Of a DNA stretch of 64,000 nt, positions 14,701-23,445 are shown piece after piece; position 1 is the stretch's first letter, and each line of letters starts with the position of its first letter. Source of the stretch: Pardosa pseudoannulata (Eukaryota; Arthropoda; Arachnida; Araneae; Lycosidae); NCBI GenBank assembly GCA_032207245.1, contig CM063505.1:174670200-174734199 (forward strand), written 5' to 3'. A program made the translations under genes and the position numbers. The notes below the pieces were generated by a model, which did not search any database, was not told the origin of the DNA, and saw only the letters and a list, made by a program, of their open reading frames with translations.

Positions 14701-16873
14701 CCCTATGAGAAATACTGTTAAATTTCTCTCAGTTACATGCCTATCTTATTTGTATGATGCTTTCTAGGGTTAAAAAGCAATTTTCTTTAACTTGAACAAC
14801 AATTTGGTCACATGAATAAAGTATCTTGTAGGATTTTAGAGGTTTTGCCTATTTTTGATGATCATTTCTTGTTTTAAGAATAAATACTTTTAAATAATGC
14901 TATATGTGTGCTAAGACGTGAAAAGGAAAGAATTTTATTTTTCTTTCTATTTTTAATAATGCATTATAGCTATCATAGCTTCAACATAACTTAAAAATTT
15001 GTGTCAGTTTAAAATATGATGTTTTAATAAGATTCAAGAAACTTAATTTGTAAAAATGGGTAATCTCTCATTTAAATAACTTTTTAGCTTCAATCCATAT
15101 CAAGTATAAGTCAGAAGTCACTGTATTTACATTTATCGTCTCAGATAATATATATTACAAGATTATCAATATTATAACAGATCATGAATTATAAAAAAAT
15201 AAAATGTAACCAAATAATTTTATATTATCCATGGCAGAAGACAAATAGAAATAAAATGTTACATTAATTATATAATTTTAAACTAAAACTATGACAAAAC
15301 ACGAACATAATAAATTCAGCATATCCAATCATAAAAATAATTTTAAAGTAAAACATTACAGATTTTAAAAAATTGATACACAAAAAATAATGCAAGTAAT
15401 AAAGATAAAACAGTTATTACCTAGAATGGGGAGTCACATCACCATCACTAAAAGGATGAAACTCTCCAGTAAAAGTTGAAGATGTTTTTCTATTAGTCCA
15501 TTCAGAGCCAAACAAATTATCAAGATTGGCAGCAACTGGAAGACTAACAGACCTACTTAAACAGCCAGCAGATTGAAAACCTTCATCATCACCTTCTGTA
15601 TAATCATCGTCCATTTGAAAAATTTCCTCTGGCTTATCATTTAAGTCCTCTTCTTTAGTATATAAATCATTTTGCCTAGTGATACTAAGAGTTTTAGGTG
15701 TTACAACATTATTACTGTCTTTTGTTTTACTACGTTTTTTCATGCCGACTTTCTTTCTTCGTTTCCTTTTTGTTTTGACTTCATCACTTGAATCTGTATG
15801 AACACTATTTGTATTACCTAGGCATGCAGTGATGTTATCCTCCTCTGTAATAGGAACACTTTGTTCTATAGGAGAAACTGTTTCAGGTAAAAATGAAATG
15901 TTTTTATCCTTAGAGAGAATATCACTAGATTTATCACAGTTAGCTTTGTCAAGAGGACTAGATATACTTAGCACCAACTCTTTATCAATTTCATTCACAC
16001 ACAAGTTTATGTTACTTGAATTTTGTAAAAGGTTTTCATTATTAACATTACTAGATGCAGCAGAAAGTTTCATTTTTTCAAGTTCTGATTCAATATTTGG
16101 AACATCAGGTATAGGTGATGTTGCCAAATATGCAGGAATCTAAAATAACAGAATAAATTTTATTTAGATTTACAGCAATTTAGAGAATATATGGAACATA
16201 AATTCTAAAAGTTTCAGAATAATCTTTATATATAGGGTATTTTCCCCTTAAACTTTTTATATTTACGATTATGAAGTTCACGAAATACTGACTAAAAGAA
16301 AAAAAAATGATACCTTAAAGTACAGCTCTAATACATTATTCATACACAGGATGCTAAATAAATGTTTTACAGAACTGAAAGTTGAACAAACATTTTCAAA
16401 GCAAAGAATAAGATAATTCATCAATGAATGGTTTCAATAATATTAATATACAAATATCTTACTTCATGTTCATCACACACTTCTTCGACGAAGAATGCTT
16501 CTCCTGACTCACCTAACTTCATGTGAATGTTAACAGGAGATCCATTTACTTCAATGTCAACCTAAATGGTAAAAAGGTATATTACACCTTATTCTAAAAG
16601 ACAATTTAAACATAAAAATAAGCCCATTATAAGAAAGAAAAATATATTTCAATTCAATATAGCATATGCAAAAATAAAATTATTTTCTCTTACCACTTTC
16701 TCTCTACTCCTAAGAACTCCAATTTTTCCAAATCGTACATGGAAAGGCGAACATATGTAAGTTCCATCAGGCTGTCGAACCACAATAACATCAATTGCTC
16801 CAGTGAGGGTAGCAGAATTGATCTCATTGTAGAAATCTTTGAAATTATTAATGAATTTTCCAATGTAAAGCAT
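316..16873 (-). CDS. Lpin: Lipin, phosphatidate phosphatase (3' end beyond window)
   Basis: Lipins are Mg-dependent phosphatidate phosphatases (phosphatidate to diacylglycerol) acting at the ER membrane; family members also enter the nucleus as transcription co-regulators. Thirteen exons join in frame: 16873-16694, 16561-16463, 16139-15421, 14532-14321, 12924-12768, 12232-12074, 10881-10693, 8202-8133, 6761-6648, 5475-5138, 3305-3164, 2606-2458 and 555-316, giving 922 complete residues plus 2 nt. Visible in order are an N-LIP domain (about 1-105) with [17 protein letters not shown], a basic nuclear-localisation-like run (about 215-232), WGWGQLP (365-371), a middle lipin region ending in the Trp-rich SWWSWR motif (about 509-620), an acidic Val/Thr/Glu-rich linker (634-745), and the C-LIP domain with the HAD catalytic motif DIDGT (836-840) and the LxxIL motif LGHIL (847-851). 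The last C-LIP exons lie off the left edge. Exon borders are read by eye; the family call is very secure. Confidence 0.96.
1594..1642. repeat. (AT)n microsatellite, lipin intron 12
   Basis: An uninterrupted AT run of about 49 bp within the intron between coding exons 12 and 13. Confidence 0.95.
2458..2606 (-). CDS. Lpin: Lipin coding exon 12 (catalytic DIDGT)
   Basis: 149 nt, residues 794-843. It encodes [36 protein letters not shown] and DIDGT at 836-840. DxDxT is the haloacid-dehalogenase nucleophile motif; both Asp residues are intact, so the enzyme is predicted to be catalytically competent. Confidence 0.96.
2997..3029. repeat. (AT)n microsatellite, lipin intron 11
   Basis: An uninterrupted AT run of about 33 bp, 135 bp from the exon 11 donor. 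Confidence 0.95.
3164..3305 (-). CDS. Lpin: Lipin coding exon 11 (start of C-LIP)
   Basis: 142 nt, residues 746-793, ending in [13 protein letters not shown] before donor GTAAGT. KK[ST]LRLTSEQ[IL] is the conserved entry to the catalytic C-LIP domain. Confidence 0.94.
4640..4992 (-). repeat. Diverged SINE-2 copy in lipin intron 10
   Basis: On the minus strand it begins AGTAGCTCAGACAAGAAAAG, then GTTGTGGAATCGAGGCTCGA, and continues through TGGCAGG, GCTTCTAAATTAAGAAGACC and ACGAAAGGTGTACC. The same blocks occur in the same order in the better-preserved copy at 44676-45029. The left boundary is approximate. Confidence 0.75.
5138..5475 (-). CDS. Lpin: Lipin coding exon 10 (acidic Val/Thr/Glu-rich linker)
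   Basis: 338 nt, residues 634-745 plus 2 nt. It has no recognisable domain: a strongly acidic sequence dense in Val, Thr, Glu and Ser ([29 protein letters not shown], a five-Ser run). It sits where other lipins have a variable, Ser-rich linker before C-LIP. It is in frame with both neighbours and has strong borders (TTTCAG, GTGAGA), so I take it as constitutive, though skipping cannot be excluded: removing 338 nt would shift the frame. Confidence 0.88.
5723..5761. repeat. (AT)n microsatellite, lipin intron 9
   Basis: A pure AT run of about 39 bp between the exon 10 acceptor and the pogo-like element. Confidence 0.95.
5859..6525. mobile_element. Pogo/Tigger-like non-autonomous element in lipin intron 9
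   Basis: A perfect 19-bp inverted repeat CAGTCGAACTTCGATAACT at 5859-5877 and 6507-6525, flanked by TA on both sides (5857-5858, 6526-6527). The CAGT..GAACTTCGATAACTCG terminus is typical of pogo-type elements. At 667 bp with no transposase frame, it is an internally deleted or MITE-type copy. Confidence 0.85.
6648..6761 (-). CDS. Lpin: Lipin coding exon 9 (Trp-rich motif)
   Basis: 38 codons in phase 0, residues 596-633. The basic run [10 protein letters not shown] followed by TSWWSWRR corresponds to the lipin PKKGGRWWFSWRR motif that closes the middle lipin region. Donor GTGAGT follows 6648. Confidence 0.93.
7108..7240 (-). repeat. Diverged SINE-1 copy in lipin intron 8
   Basis: The plus-strand order TTTGGTTTGGAACACTATAG, ACTTAAAGCTGATTTC, AGGATTCAAACCAGC and CCTAATGATTTAGCCATC follows the SINE-1 consensus seen in the right half of the window, with many substitutions. 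It is an old insertion, degraded in both promoter boxes. Confidence 0.7.
8133..8202 (-). CDS. Lpin: Lipin coding exon 8 (70 nt)
   Basis: Residues 572-595, [20 protein letters not shown], matching the lipin YYNWTTAAPLLLAMQAFQKP block. The exon is entered in phase 2 and left in phase 0. It is too short for an open-frame search and rests on homology and on splice sites TTTCAG / GTACG. Confidence 0.93.
8583..9744 (+). mobile_element. Decayed Tc1/mariner-superfamily transposon in lipin intron 7
   Basis: Ends match as inverted repeats: left CACAGTCTAGTCATATTAAC, right (reverse complement) CACAGTCCAGTCACATTAAT, both continuing into GTGACCAC. TA flanks both sides (8581-8582, 9745-9746), the Tc1/mariner target duplication. 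Inside are broken pieces of a Tc1-like transposase on the plus strand: a helix-turn-helix start ([18 protein letters not shown], from about 8718), a middle part with [15 protein letters not shown] (about 9012-9056) and a C-terminal [14 protein letters not shown] (about 9470-9512). Stops and frame changes separate them, so the copy is dead. Length is 1162 bp, near that of an intact element. Confidence 0.9.
8718..9525 (+). pseudogene. Tc1-like transposase pseudogene
   Basis: Fragments of a DDE transposase in at least two frames. Residues near 8837-9106 give [28 protein letters not shown] and [30 protein letters not shown], typical of the DNA-binding region and the linker before the first catalytic Asp. 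The C-terminal [14 protein letters not shown] corresponds to the usual DLNPIENLWxxLE block that holds the last acidic residue; here that residue reads Lys (NPIK for NPIE), one more sign of decay. Confidence 0.8.
10274..10298. repeat. (AT)n microsatellite, lipin intron 7
   Basis: A short AT run next to degenerate CATACATA text. Confidence 0.85.
10693..10881 (-). CDS. Lpin: Lipin coding exon 7 (middle lipin region)
   Basis: 189 nt, residues 509-572. It contains IAMSLCGGL, then [14 protein letters not shown] and [11 protein letters not shown], clear counterparts of the ISLCGGL and DPNLVVKIG..Y blocks. Acceptor CCCCAG lies before 10881 and donor GTGAGT follows 10693. Confidence 0.93.
12074..12232 (-). 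CDS. Lpin: Lipin coding exon 6
   Basis: 159 nt, residues 456-508, entered and left in phase 2. A Ser/Pro/Asp-rich segment ([24 protein letters not shown]) with several possible SP phosphorylation sites. It is poorly conserved and is called because it keeps the frame between two recognisable exons, with good AG and GT borders. Confidence 0.85.
12768..12924 (-). CDS. Lpin: Lipin coding exon 5
   Basis: 157 nt, residues 404-456. It contains [23 protein letters not shown], matching the conserved IYLDDL..LDPEVAALYFPK block of lipins. The exon leaves in phase 2 at AA before donor GTATGT (12767-12766 is GT). Confidence 0.92.
13009..13051. repeat. Hairpin with a third, direct copy of its arm
   Basis: The arm GTTCATTTAACACAGTT (13009-13025) is mirrored as AACTGTGTGTTAAATGAAC (13033-13051), and a direct copy of the same motif (TCATTTAACACACAGTT) lies just upstream at about 12990. 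It sits in lipin intron 4. Confidence 0.65.
14321..14532 (-). CDS. Lpin: Lipin coding exon 4 (WGWGQLP motif)
   Basis: 212 nt, residues 333-404, entered in phase 2 and left in phase 1. Pro/Ser-rich sequence leads to [13 protein letters not shown]; the WGWG[EQ]LP motif is a lipin hallmark of the central region. Donor GTATGT follows 14321 and acceptor AG lies at 14534-14533. Confidence 0.92.
14628..15123. mobile_element. Old TA-flanked, pogo-like MITE in lipin intron 3
   Basis: Left end CAGTGAACTCTTTTATATGC and right end (reverse complement) CAGTGACTTCTGACTTATAC are flanked by TA. The match is imperfect, so the element is old. It is 496 bp with no coding capacity. Confidence 0.5.
15421..16139 (-). 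CDS. Lpin: Lipin coding exon 3 (linker with nuclear localisation-like run)
   Basis: The longest exon (719 nt, residues 94-332 plus 2 nt). It starts [12 protein letters not shown], the conserved end of N-LIP, then becomes a Ser/Asn/Asp-rich, poorly conserved and probably disordered linker. Residues about 215-232 form a strongly basic run (KTKRKRRKK, then KKRSK) placed like the polybasic motif of other lipins, which in that family serves nuclear import and binding of phosphatidate. Acidic [11 protein letters not shown] follows. Confidence 0.93.
16463..16561 (-). CDS. Lpin: Lipin coding exon 2 (N-LIP)
   Basis: 33 codons, phase 0 at both ends, giving residues 61-93. The product reads VDIEVNG then [14 protein letters not shown], the conserved second half of N-LIP. 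Acceptor AG lies at 16563-16562 and donor GTAAGA follows 16463. It is too short to stand out as an open frame and was found by homology and splice signals. Confidence 0.93.
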
Positions 16874-16916
16874 GTTGAAAGCTTTTTATTTGAGTCTGGA
16901 TAAGTCTGACATTTAT
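16694..16916 (-). CDS. Lpin: Lipin first coding exon (N-LIP start)
   Basis: Coding begins at 16873 with MLYIGKF and runs 60 codons to 16694, ending in phase 0 before donor GTAAGA. It encodes the first half of N-LIP ([32 protein letters not shown]), the most conserved lipin block. Known lipins begin with M-x-Y-[IV]-G, which supports this start. A good acceptor (TTTTCAG) precedes 16916, so 43 nt of 5' leader probably belong to this exon and join an upstream non-coding exon. Confidence 0.93.
16886..16912 (-). other. Upstream ORF of 8 codons in the lipin leader
   Basis: ATG at 16912-16910 opens an 8-codon frame (MSDLSRLK) ending in TAA at 16888-16886, 12 nt before the lipin start. It is present in any mRNA that includes the leader part of the first coding exon. 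Confidence 0.5.
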
Positions 16917-18424
16917 CTGAAAAGAATTTCACAATTATACAAAGTTTAAATAGTTATAAATCAGCAATCATTTTTAATGAAAGCATACAAATATTTTATA
17001 GTAAATTGCATTAATTTTATAATAAAATTTCACATTTTATTACAAATAATTTTAAAATTAAATGTGAAGAAACCTATTAAAAGTACACTCTTTAAATTTC
17101 GAACATAGTTACTATGTATATTCCCTATATTATTAACAACACACTACATCACAATTCACAAAGTTATCAATGACTGTGTGGATTTAAAACTAACCACATC
17201 GTTTTAAAGTACAAGGATAAAATGCATGATACGTTTGAGATAAAATTGTGTCCCTGAATGCACGTTGGAAACACATGTTACACGATAATACAGTTATTGT
17301 TTGTAAATACTAAAAGATTAAATAATAATTCCAAGCTAAGCAAAAAAAAACATTAATAAAACTATATTTTCAATAAGAATGAATTGTAACAGATTATATA
17401 TTATGTACATAAATATTCAATTACTCATAAAATAAAATTTAAAAAATTGTTATTAAATATATATATGCAAATATTATCAACTATTTCCATATTTCATAAC
17501 AAATATATTTTGAAATGAGAAAAATAAAATGAAATAAACCAGAGCCTGTATACACTCAGCTCCTTATCTTCTGGTAATATAGTACCAACATCACTCAAAT
17601 CACATTTAAACCACACACTGTCAAACATTTCCTTACTTTATTTGCGTACAAAGACATAAGAGTTTTTTAAAAAGGGAAATAATATTTTCGACTTTTATTC
17701 CGATGGCTAACGTACGACCCAATCCGGAACAGACAAAACACCGTCTGCTGTTTGCCGATCTTGAAAAGCAGATCTGGCGGACTCCTCGACTTGGCACAGT
17801 GCCAAACAAATCTCATTCAGAATCATTTCAAGCGCGAGGGTTTGATTATAAGATATACATAATATTCTGCAATAAAACCAAGCGAAATGGCTACAACCTA
17901 TATCCAATATAGCATTCATATCAAACATCGCATATGAAACAGAAAAATTGGTCCTGACTCTCCTCCCCCCCCAAAAAAAAAGGAAAAATAGATTCCTGTT
18001 AACATCTGTTCCCATTCATAAAAATTTCTTTTAATTACAAAATTTTTAAAACACCTCAAAATACTCGTGCTTAAAAGTCTGAGAAAGGTATCAAAATCAT
18101 ACTAAATATAAAATTATAAATGAAATAAAAAAAAAACTCAATTATCTGAAATTCATGAATTTGAACTACACATGAAACCCATAGAAAACTTGTCATTTAA
18201 ATAGTACCTTTTTTTTTAATATTAAAACTGGAGATAATAAAGTAAATTAGTTTATTTAGCACTCATTTAAAGAAACAGAATTTGATAATAAAATTAATTT
18301 GATACCTAAAATTAAGTACCACATATTTCATATTAAAAAAATTTAATTGAGTAATGTATTGAGATGATGCAAAGCATGAATCGTATTTAGGAAAAGACTA
18401 CCAATTGCGGCAAAATTTGCCTGG

Positions 18425-18494
18425 ATTAGATCGAAAAATTATGAAACTTGTGTTATGTTGAAACAACACAAGTTTCATTTGCTCGAACGTAATC
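18425..18494. repeat. Short fold-back (about 30-bp arms)
   Basis: A perfect 14-bp core ATGAAACTTGTGTT at 18441-18454 is mirrored at 18465-18478. The arms extend imperfectly outwards (GATTAGATCGA against GATTACGTTCGA) to give about 30-bp arms with a 10-nt loop. Likely a tiny MITE remnant or a chance hairpin. Confidence 0.6.
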
Positions 18495-18864
18495 AATAAA
18501 TAAGACGTTAAGTTTATAATTTTATTTATAAATTTATTCATTTATTTAAGCTTTGAGGACAGCATATTTGGAGTTTAGCTACGATCCAAGAACGCTAAGG
18601 CTAGCCCTAGTTAATGCTAATTTAGAAATTTAACAATACGAATGAAAATTCATAGAAAATACAATCAAAATCAATACTGAAACTAAAACCAGATCTTCCA
18701 GCATTACTTTGACAATACGCATGTGTTACCCTGATACAATAAAGGTTTCATCCGGAATACAAAAGTCAATTTTTACAACACGATGGTTAATCAGACCGAG
18801 AGTCATATACCGAGCACATAACCTAGGTATCAAAACCTAAACCGACCCCGAAATAACTAGGAAC

Positions 18865-18935
18865 ATACATGCCAACATGGGATTCGAACCCACGAACTAT
18901 GGTCTCGATAAGCAACGCACAACCTATCCCACCAT
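18865..18935 (-). repeat. tRNA-like segment, probable SINE remnant
   Basis: On the minus strand, a B-box match GGTTCGAATCC is followed by CATGTTGGCATG. The text GGGATTCGAACCCACGAACT on the plus strand is the same motif as in the SINE-1 family here, but the rest differs, so it is a different or strongly diverged member. Confidence 0.4.
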
Positions 18936-19880
18936 TGTTGACTCTAATACGACAGGAATCTGTTATTTAATGCTCACTCCGAACTGATACCACCACCCAT
19001 GCCAGCAGTAAATATTCGAACACACGGGCCATGTTTCGAAAGACAGTTTAATAAGGATATTTTCTTTTTGCAAAAATCATCTGTTTGTCTGTGGGTGGGA
19101 GAATCTAAATTCGCACCTCCCTCCAAAGCTCTGCGATTTTTTTTCCAGCAATATTTCAACAAGATGTTGTTAAATTAGTCCCGAAATTTTGACAGATAAA
19201 CATTTACAAGAGTGTGGAGAATAATTTCTCAGAATCGCATTGCATAGTAACACATCTGTAACACCAACAATAACATTTTGTGAATGGCCAATGTTGGGGC
19301 GAAATATAAGTTTCTTAGATTAACTTAATATTCTCATAGAAAGTGATATAACATTTATATTTTCATTTAGCTACATAAAACTAAATCATGTAAAATAAAT
19401 TTAATAAGTTACAGCAATTTGAAACCTTCGCCAATGATCAAATTAATAATTGAAAATACACTATATTTGTTTTCCAAAACTTGTTTTGTTCTCCACCCCC
19501 AAAGCTGTAAACAATAAACATAAATAAAAAATTGGGATGAAAACGGCAAAATTCGATGGGAATTTTCTCATTCGCAAAATCGAATTTTATGTAATGCATG
19601 TGAGAACTATTTTGTATATTTATGCGATTAGAAATTTATGCTTCGAAGTACTAATAGTTATATATAAGACATTGACAAACTGCAAAATACCAGTCTGCAA
19701 AACTTTATAATAATGCCTTAAATATTTTGCTTAAAACATTTTTAAATTTATACTCAAGATGTTTTTTACATTCAAACCTCAAATTTTACAATAGATTTCA
19801 CTTTTAAAAAAACAACAAATCTAGATTGCCATGAGAACTACTGAATTTAGTAAGATCTAATACAAATATATAGTACTTAC

Positions 19881-19906
19881 TTTACTTTAAGAGTCCAATC
19901 AGCCAT
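19881..19906 (-). other. Possible second upstream ORF, spliced (MADWTLKVK)
   Basis: ATG at 19906-19904 reads MADWTLKV and reaches the donor at 19881. Joined to the acceptor at 16916 it codes one more Lys and stops at a TAA that touches the next uORF ATG. It depends wholly on the predicted splice and on transcription starting upstream of 19906. Confidence 0.3.
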
Positions 19907-20120
19907 GTATAACTACCACGCGTTAACGCTATAAATCCACGCACAAAATATACGCGGAAAAATAATCTTCACTCTTTGTCTTAATCATTCGGGGCATTGA
20001 ATCCAAAATGAGATTTTCTCATGCTATTCAGTTCAAGTCGATCTGGTCCGAAAAACACACCCGCGAAACTTAACCAATAGCAGAACAAGAATAGCCGCCT
20101 CGCCATGTGACGTCACAATC
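19881..20120 (-). other. Lpin: Probable non-coding first exon of lipin (5' end not defined)
   Basis: On the minus strand a consensus donor GTAAGT follows 19881, and the next usable acceptor upstream of the lipin ATG is at 16918-16917. Spliced together these give a short leader. The stretch is less AT-rich than the surrounding introns and holds CpGs. The transcription start is not visible; the right-hand coordinate is a guess that ends near the CRE. Confidence 0.4.
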
Positions 20121-20350
20121 GCGCCACGGTAAGACCAGAGTGAAGCGTAGCTATGATGTAACAGTTGGAACGTAAATAATTTAATAAAGAAAAGTAGATA
20201 TGTCAAATGCGTAGCTTGTACAGTTCGCAAGAACCTAACAATCTATCAGTCAGGGTCGTACGGATGTAAACAAGCCCATCTAGGCACAGGCAGAAAGAAA
20301 AACATCACGTGAGGTAACTTAAAACGCGGAGTAAGGCCTCAAATAGTGTC
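20040..20350 (-). promoter_or_regulatory. Candidate lipin promoter with CRE, CCAAT and E-box
   Basis: A CpG-richer stretch directly upstream of the proposed first exon. It contains a perfect cAMP-response palindrome GTGACGTCAC at 20107-20116, CCAAT at 20073-20077, a GCGCC run just after the CRE, and an E-box CACGTG at 20306-20311. In mammals lipin-1 is induced through CREB-type signalling; that this promoter behaves the same way is inference. Confidence 0.45.
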
Positions 20351-21031
20351 ACGAGTACCGAGAATATATTGATGCTAAATGCAGTAGGGTAAATCCGAGA
20401 ATCAGTACCAATAAAATCTCAATAAATTTTATTTGTCCACGGAATTATGAGAAGGATTAATCTCTCTGACTCTACTCTGAACTTAATCAGAAGTTAAACA
20501 CATATCCATATTACAATCTTAGTCAATAACAAAACAGGGCTTTCGACAAATTTAATAAACTATAACTGTATAATACAAAATACTTGAAACTTTAGAGAAA
20601 TTAATAAAGATTTTTCAGATATTTTTCAATATAAGATTGTACATTTTTAATATCGATGATCAATTGTTTATCATATTACATTTTGTTAATCTTTGCAAGT
20701 TCATAGTCTGCATAATGTTATTAAGCTAAATGATACCTACACCTTACACATTCCAGTAACATGAATTTATAATTTGAAGCAATACTCATTAGTAAGTAAC
20801 CGGTATTTTATACATGTATAATGTACAGACATACACATGCACGTAGAATTATAGGAATACACATTTTGTATATATAATTGCAGCCTCATCAAGAATTGTA
20901 CATCAATTCACAGCAAGGAAAATTATGTCGATTGCTAAATCCTTCATCGCCGAACCCGTCACATGTTACCATTGACTAATATTTGCCCATTAATGAACAG
21001 TGGTAAGCAGAACCCGAGTGTTATTTTCATA
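20351..21031. other. No gene seen
   Basis: AT-rich sequence between the lipin promoter region and the first Helitron copy. No long open frame, clear repeat end or promoter motif was recognised. Confidence 0.5.
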
Positions 21032-21852
21032 CTATCGTATAGCCCGTCATATGACAGGATAAGTAAAATTTCTAATTTTTCAGAATTGTAAAATACCCTA
21101 TGAGACAGGTAAAAAAATGTTTTTTTTTATGAGAATTATCTTGCAACAAAAAATAATCGAGGATTAAATTTAAAATTATCCCATATGTACCTAATCTATT
21201 ATTTAAGCCAAATATAAAAGAAAATTATTAACGTCATATCTAAGTTCAGTGATAAAATGTGCGAAAATAATGCACAAGATATTTAAATAATTTAAAAGAA
21301 ATGATTAAATGAGATGGTTAAAGGAATGACGTCATAATGCTAGAAAAAAATGATATTTTTACCTATTTACTTGCTATAAATTGATAAATTTAATAGCCTG
21401 CTCTTAACCGGGGAAAATAGGGCTTGAAATAGTGACATAACGCTCGAAAAGGGAGAAAGGGTGGATTTCGAACGTTGCTAACCCTAACCCATGAAGAATC
21501 CAATATGGATACCTCTATCCAGGTCCAACCGCTTCATAAATTCGAGGACAGATAACGTAGGCTATTATTATATAAGGGATATAAGTGTATAAAATTACAC
21601 ACTTGAAAATGTGTTCTTAAAACTTTTAAAAGACGATAGTATTTTTTGCTGTGATATGAAGTATATTTATACCAATCTATTCTAGAATCGGATTGATAGT
21701 TTAGGGGAAGATAAACTTGACTCGCTTTGAATTTTACTAAACCTAACTCATAAAGAATCCAATATGAATGCCTTTATCCATTCCAGGTCCAACCGCTTCA
21801 TAAATTCTAGCACAGACGGACAGATAACTTAGGCTATTATTATATAGGGGGA
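21032..21852 (-). mobile_element. Helitron family H2, copy 1 (minus strand)
   Basis: Reading the minus strand, it starts TCCCCCTATATAATAATAGC with the A-side flank at 21853 and ends in the palindrome region CCTGTCATATGACGGGCTAT, followed by a mutated CTAG at about 21032-21035. The first roughly 100 bases of the family (from the TATATAATAATAGCC end to the AACCCTAACC block) occur twice, at 21480-21579 and 21740-21852, so this copy has an internal duplication or a second truncated copy. TGACGTCA is kept at 21327-21334. Confidence 0.75.
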
Positions 21853-22741
21853 TATAAGGGGCCGGAGCTAATAAGTGAGCAATGCATGCATCTATACAGG
21901 CGGACAAATTTCTTTAGAGGGCGATGACACAATATTAAAATATCCTAACTAGTTTATCGATAAAAGAGGATATTATTGAAAATATTGAGAAAAACTATTT
22001 TTTTAACTGGATTTTCTCGCGCCTGGAAACCGTGTAAGCAAATGAAAAGAAATTATGTAAAAATTTAAAATTATCAGATATTGATTAACTGACAAATGAG
22101 AAGCCAAAAAGAATGCAGTTTATGAATATTCTGCATATTGTTACTGATTTTGTTAGGGTATTCATTTAAAAAAATATATACTTTTTTTTGTACACATTTG
22201 ATGTGTACATTTTTTAAACACTTTTTTTATTCCAAGTCAATTACATGAAGCAGTCATAAAAACATAATAGTAAACTTTTATGCATTAGTCTAAATTATTA
22301 ATGTACTAGTATTGGTAAAGGGGTGGCCAAATATTATCTTGCACGCAGGTAGCTAATATCCCAGAACGGTTTCTGTACATAAATCTCAGGAGCGTAGCGT
22401 GATATTTTCCATGAGAGTTTTTTCCTTAATCTCGTATCTCAAAATTATTGCATCAGTCCTTACATATATAATATATACATGTAACAATTCTCCCTTGCTA
22501 CGTCAATGATATGTATGTTTATATATACAAGGAAACATGCATATACACAAACATACGCATACATATATGTACTCATGCAAGGATGCAGATATATGAGCAT
22601 TTTTTTAAATTTATATATAAATTATTATATAAATTATATATATACGACGGTGGTCTAAAAAATCAGTTTTGCCCATAAAAGGGTAACAGAACTCGTTTAA
22701 GTTGATACAACTGTCATTTGAATATTTGTGATACGTGTGAT
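21853..22741. other. No gene seen; AT and TATATG-rich simple sequence
   Basis: A small hairpin TGTACACAT/ATGTGTACA lies at 22189-22209, and degenerate TATATACATG simple sequence spans about 22460-22640. Nothing coding was recognised. Confidence 0.5.
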
Positions 22742-22752
22742 GTTGGAAGTGG

Positions 22753-22910
22753 TTTTATTTGGAGCGCTACTGTCTATTGTTTTGCTACACGAAGGCTAAT
22801 GAGACCGGGACCTGCTACTTAAATCCGATTCCGAACAGCTGCGAACATCCATGCCTGTAGCGGGATTTGAAACCGCGAACATCGGTACCGACGAGCAGCG
22901 TTGTACCGTT
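22753..22910 (-). repeat. SINE-1 copy a, interrupted at its head by copy b
   Basis: A tRNA-derived SINE reading TTGGAGCGCTAC, GCTAATGAGACCGGGACC, then a B-box remnant GGGATTTGAAACCGC. The outer flanks GTTGGAAGTGG (22742-22752) and GTTGGGAGTGG (23111-23121) look like its target duplication, with copy b inserted next to its head. Confidence 0.7.
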
Positions 22911-22924
22911 CGGTTACCGTTGGG

Positions 22925-23102
22925 TTGGGTTGGGTTTGGAGCGCTACAGTCTACTGTTTTGCACACGAGGGCTAATGAGACCGGGACCTACTGCTTAAAG
23001 CTGATTCCGAACGGCTACAAACACCCATGCCAAAGTGGGATTCGAACTCACGAACTCTGGTACCGACGATCAGCGCCCTAACCAATCGGCCAGCATTCGG
23101 CT
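22925..23102 (-). repeat. SINE-1 copy b with 14-bp target duplication
   Basis: Flanked by CGGTTACCGTTGGG at 22911-22924 and 23103-23116. On the minus strand the head carries the A box (TGGCCGATTGGTTAGGGCG) and B box (GTTCGAATCCC), both pol III promoter elements; the tail reads (CCAAA/CCCAA)n. Confidence 0.85.
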
Positions 23103-23445
23103 CGGTTACCGTTGGGAGTGGAAAAAACACGATTACGATACAAATTAGATAACGTAATCATACAATAAAACTCTCTACAAGATTGTTCTGCTTTATATAT
23201 AGGTGTAACCACGGACTGGCAATTTTGCAGATTTCGGGTCACACAGGCGTTATCCCCTCTTTCATTATATCATTCGTTTCAAGTCATCTGAAAATCATAT
23301 TCTGAAGTGTGTGCTTTTTTATACATATATTTATATACATGTAAAACAAAAAAATAGTACGAGCTTTTCTGGAATTCTAATCTATTCTAATTACTCTTAA
23401 GCATAGAAATAACGTGAAAGTATTCCAAAAACATTTTTACTTTAA

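Larger units (their letters stand above)
16917..19880 (-). other. Proposed lipin intron 1 (about 3 kb), no gene seen
   Basis: AT-rich, with no recognisable coding exon. It holds a 70-bp fold-back at 18425-18494 and a tRNA-like segment at about 18865-18935. Open frames around 17703-18015 run on both strands over the same bases and resemble nothing known. Confidence 0.5.

Noticed and set aside
20033..20230. 65-codon minus-strand frame near the lipin promoter
   Set aside because: No homology recognised; it covers the CRE and CCAAT motifs and looks like promoter or leader sequence.
22851..23081. Open frame with GIRTHELWYRRSAP-like text
   Set aside because: It is the translated SINE-1 tRNA head; the same peptide (NRTHELRAR) appears at 28346-28543, and related text at 41753-42064.
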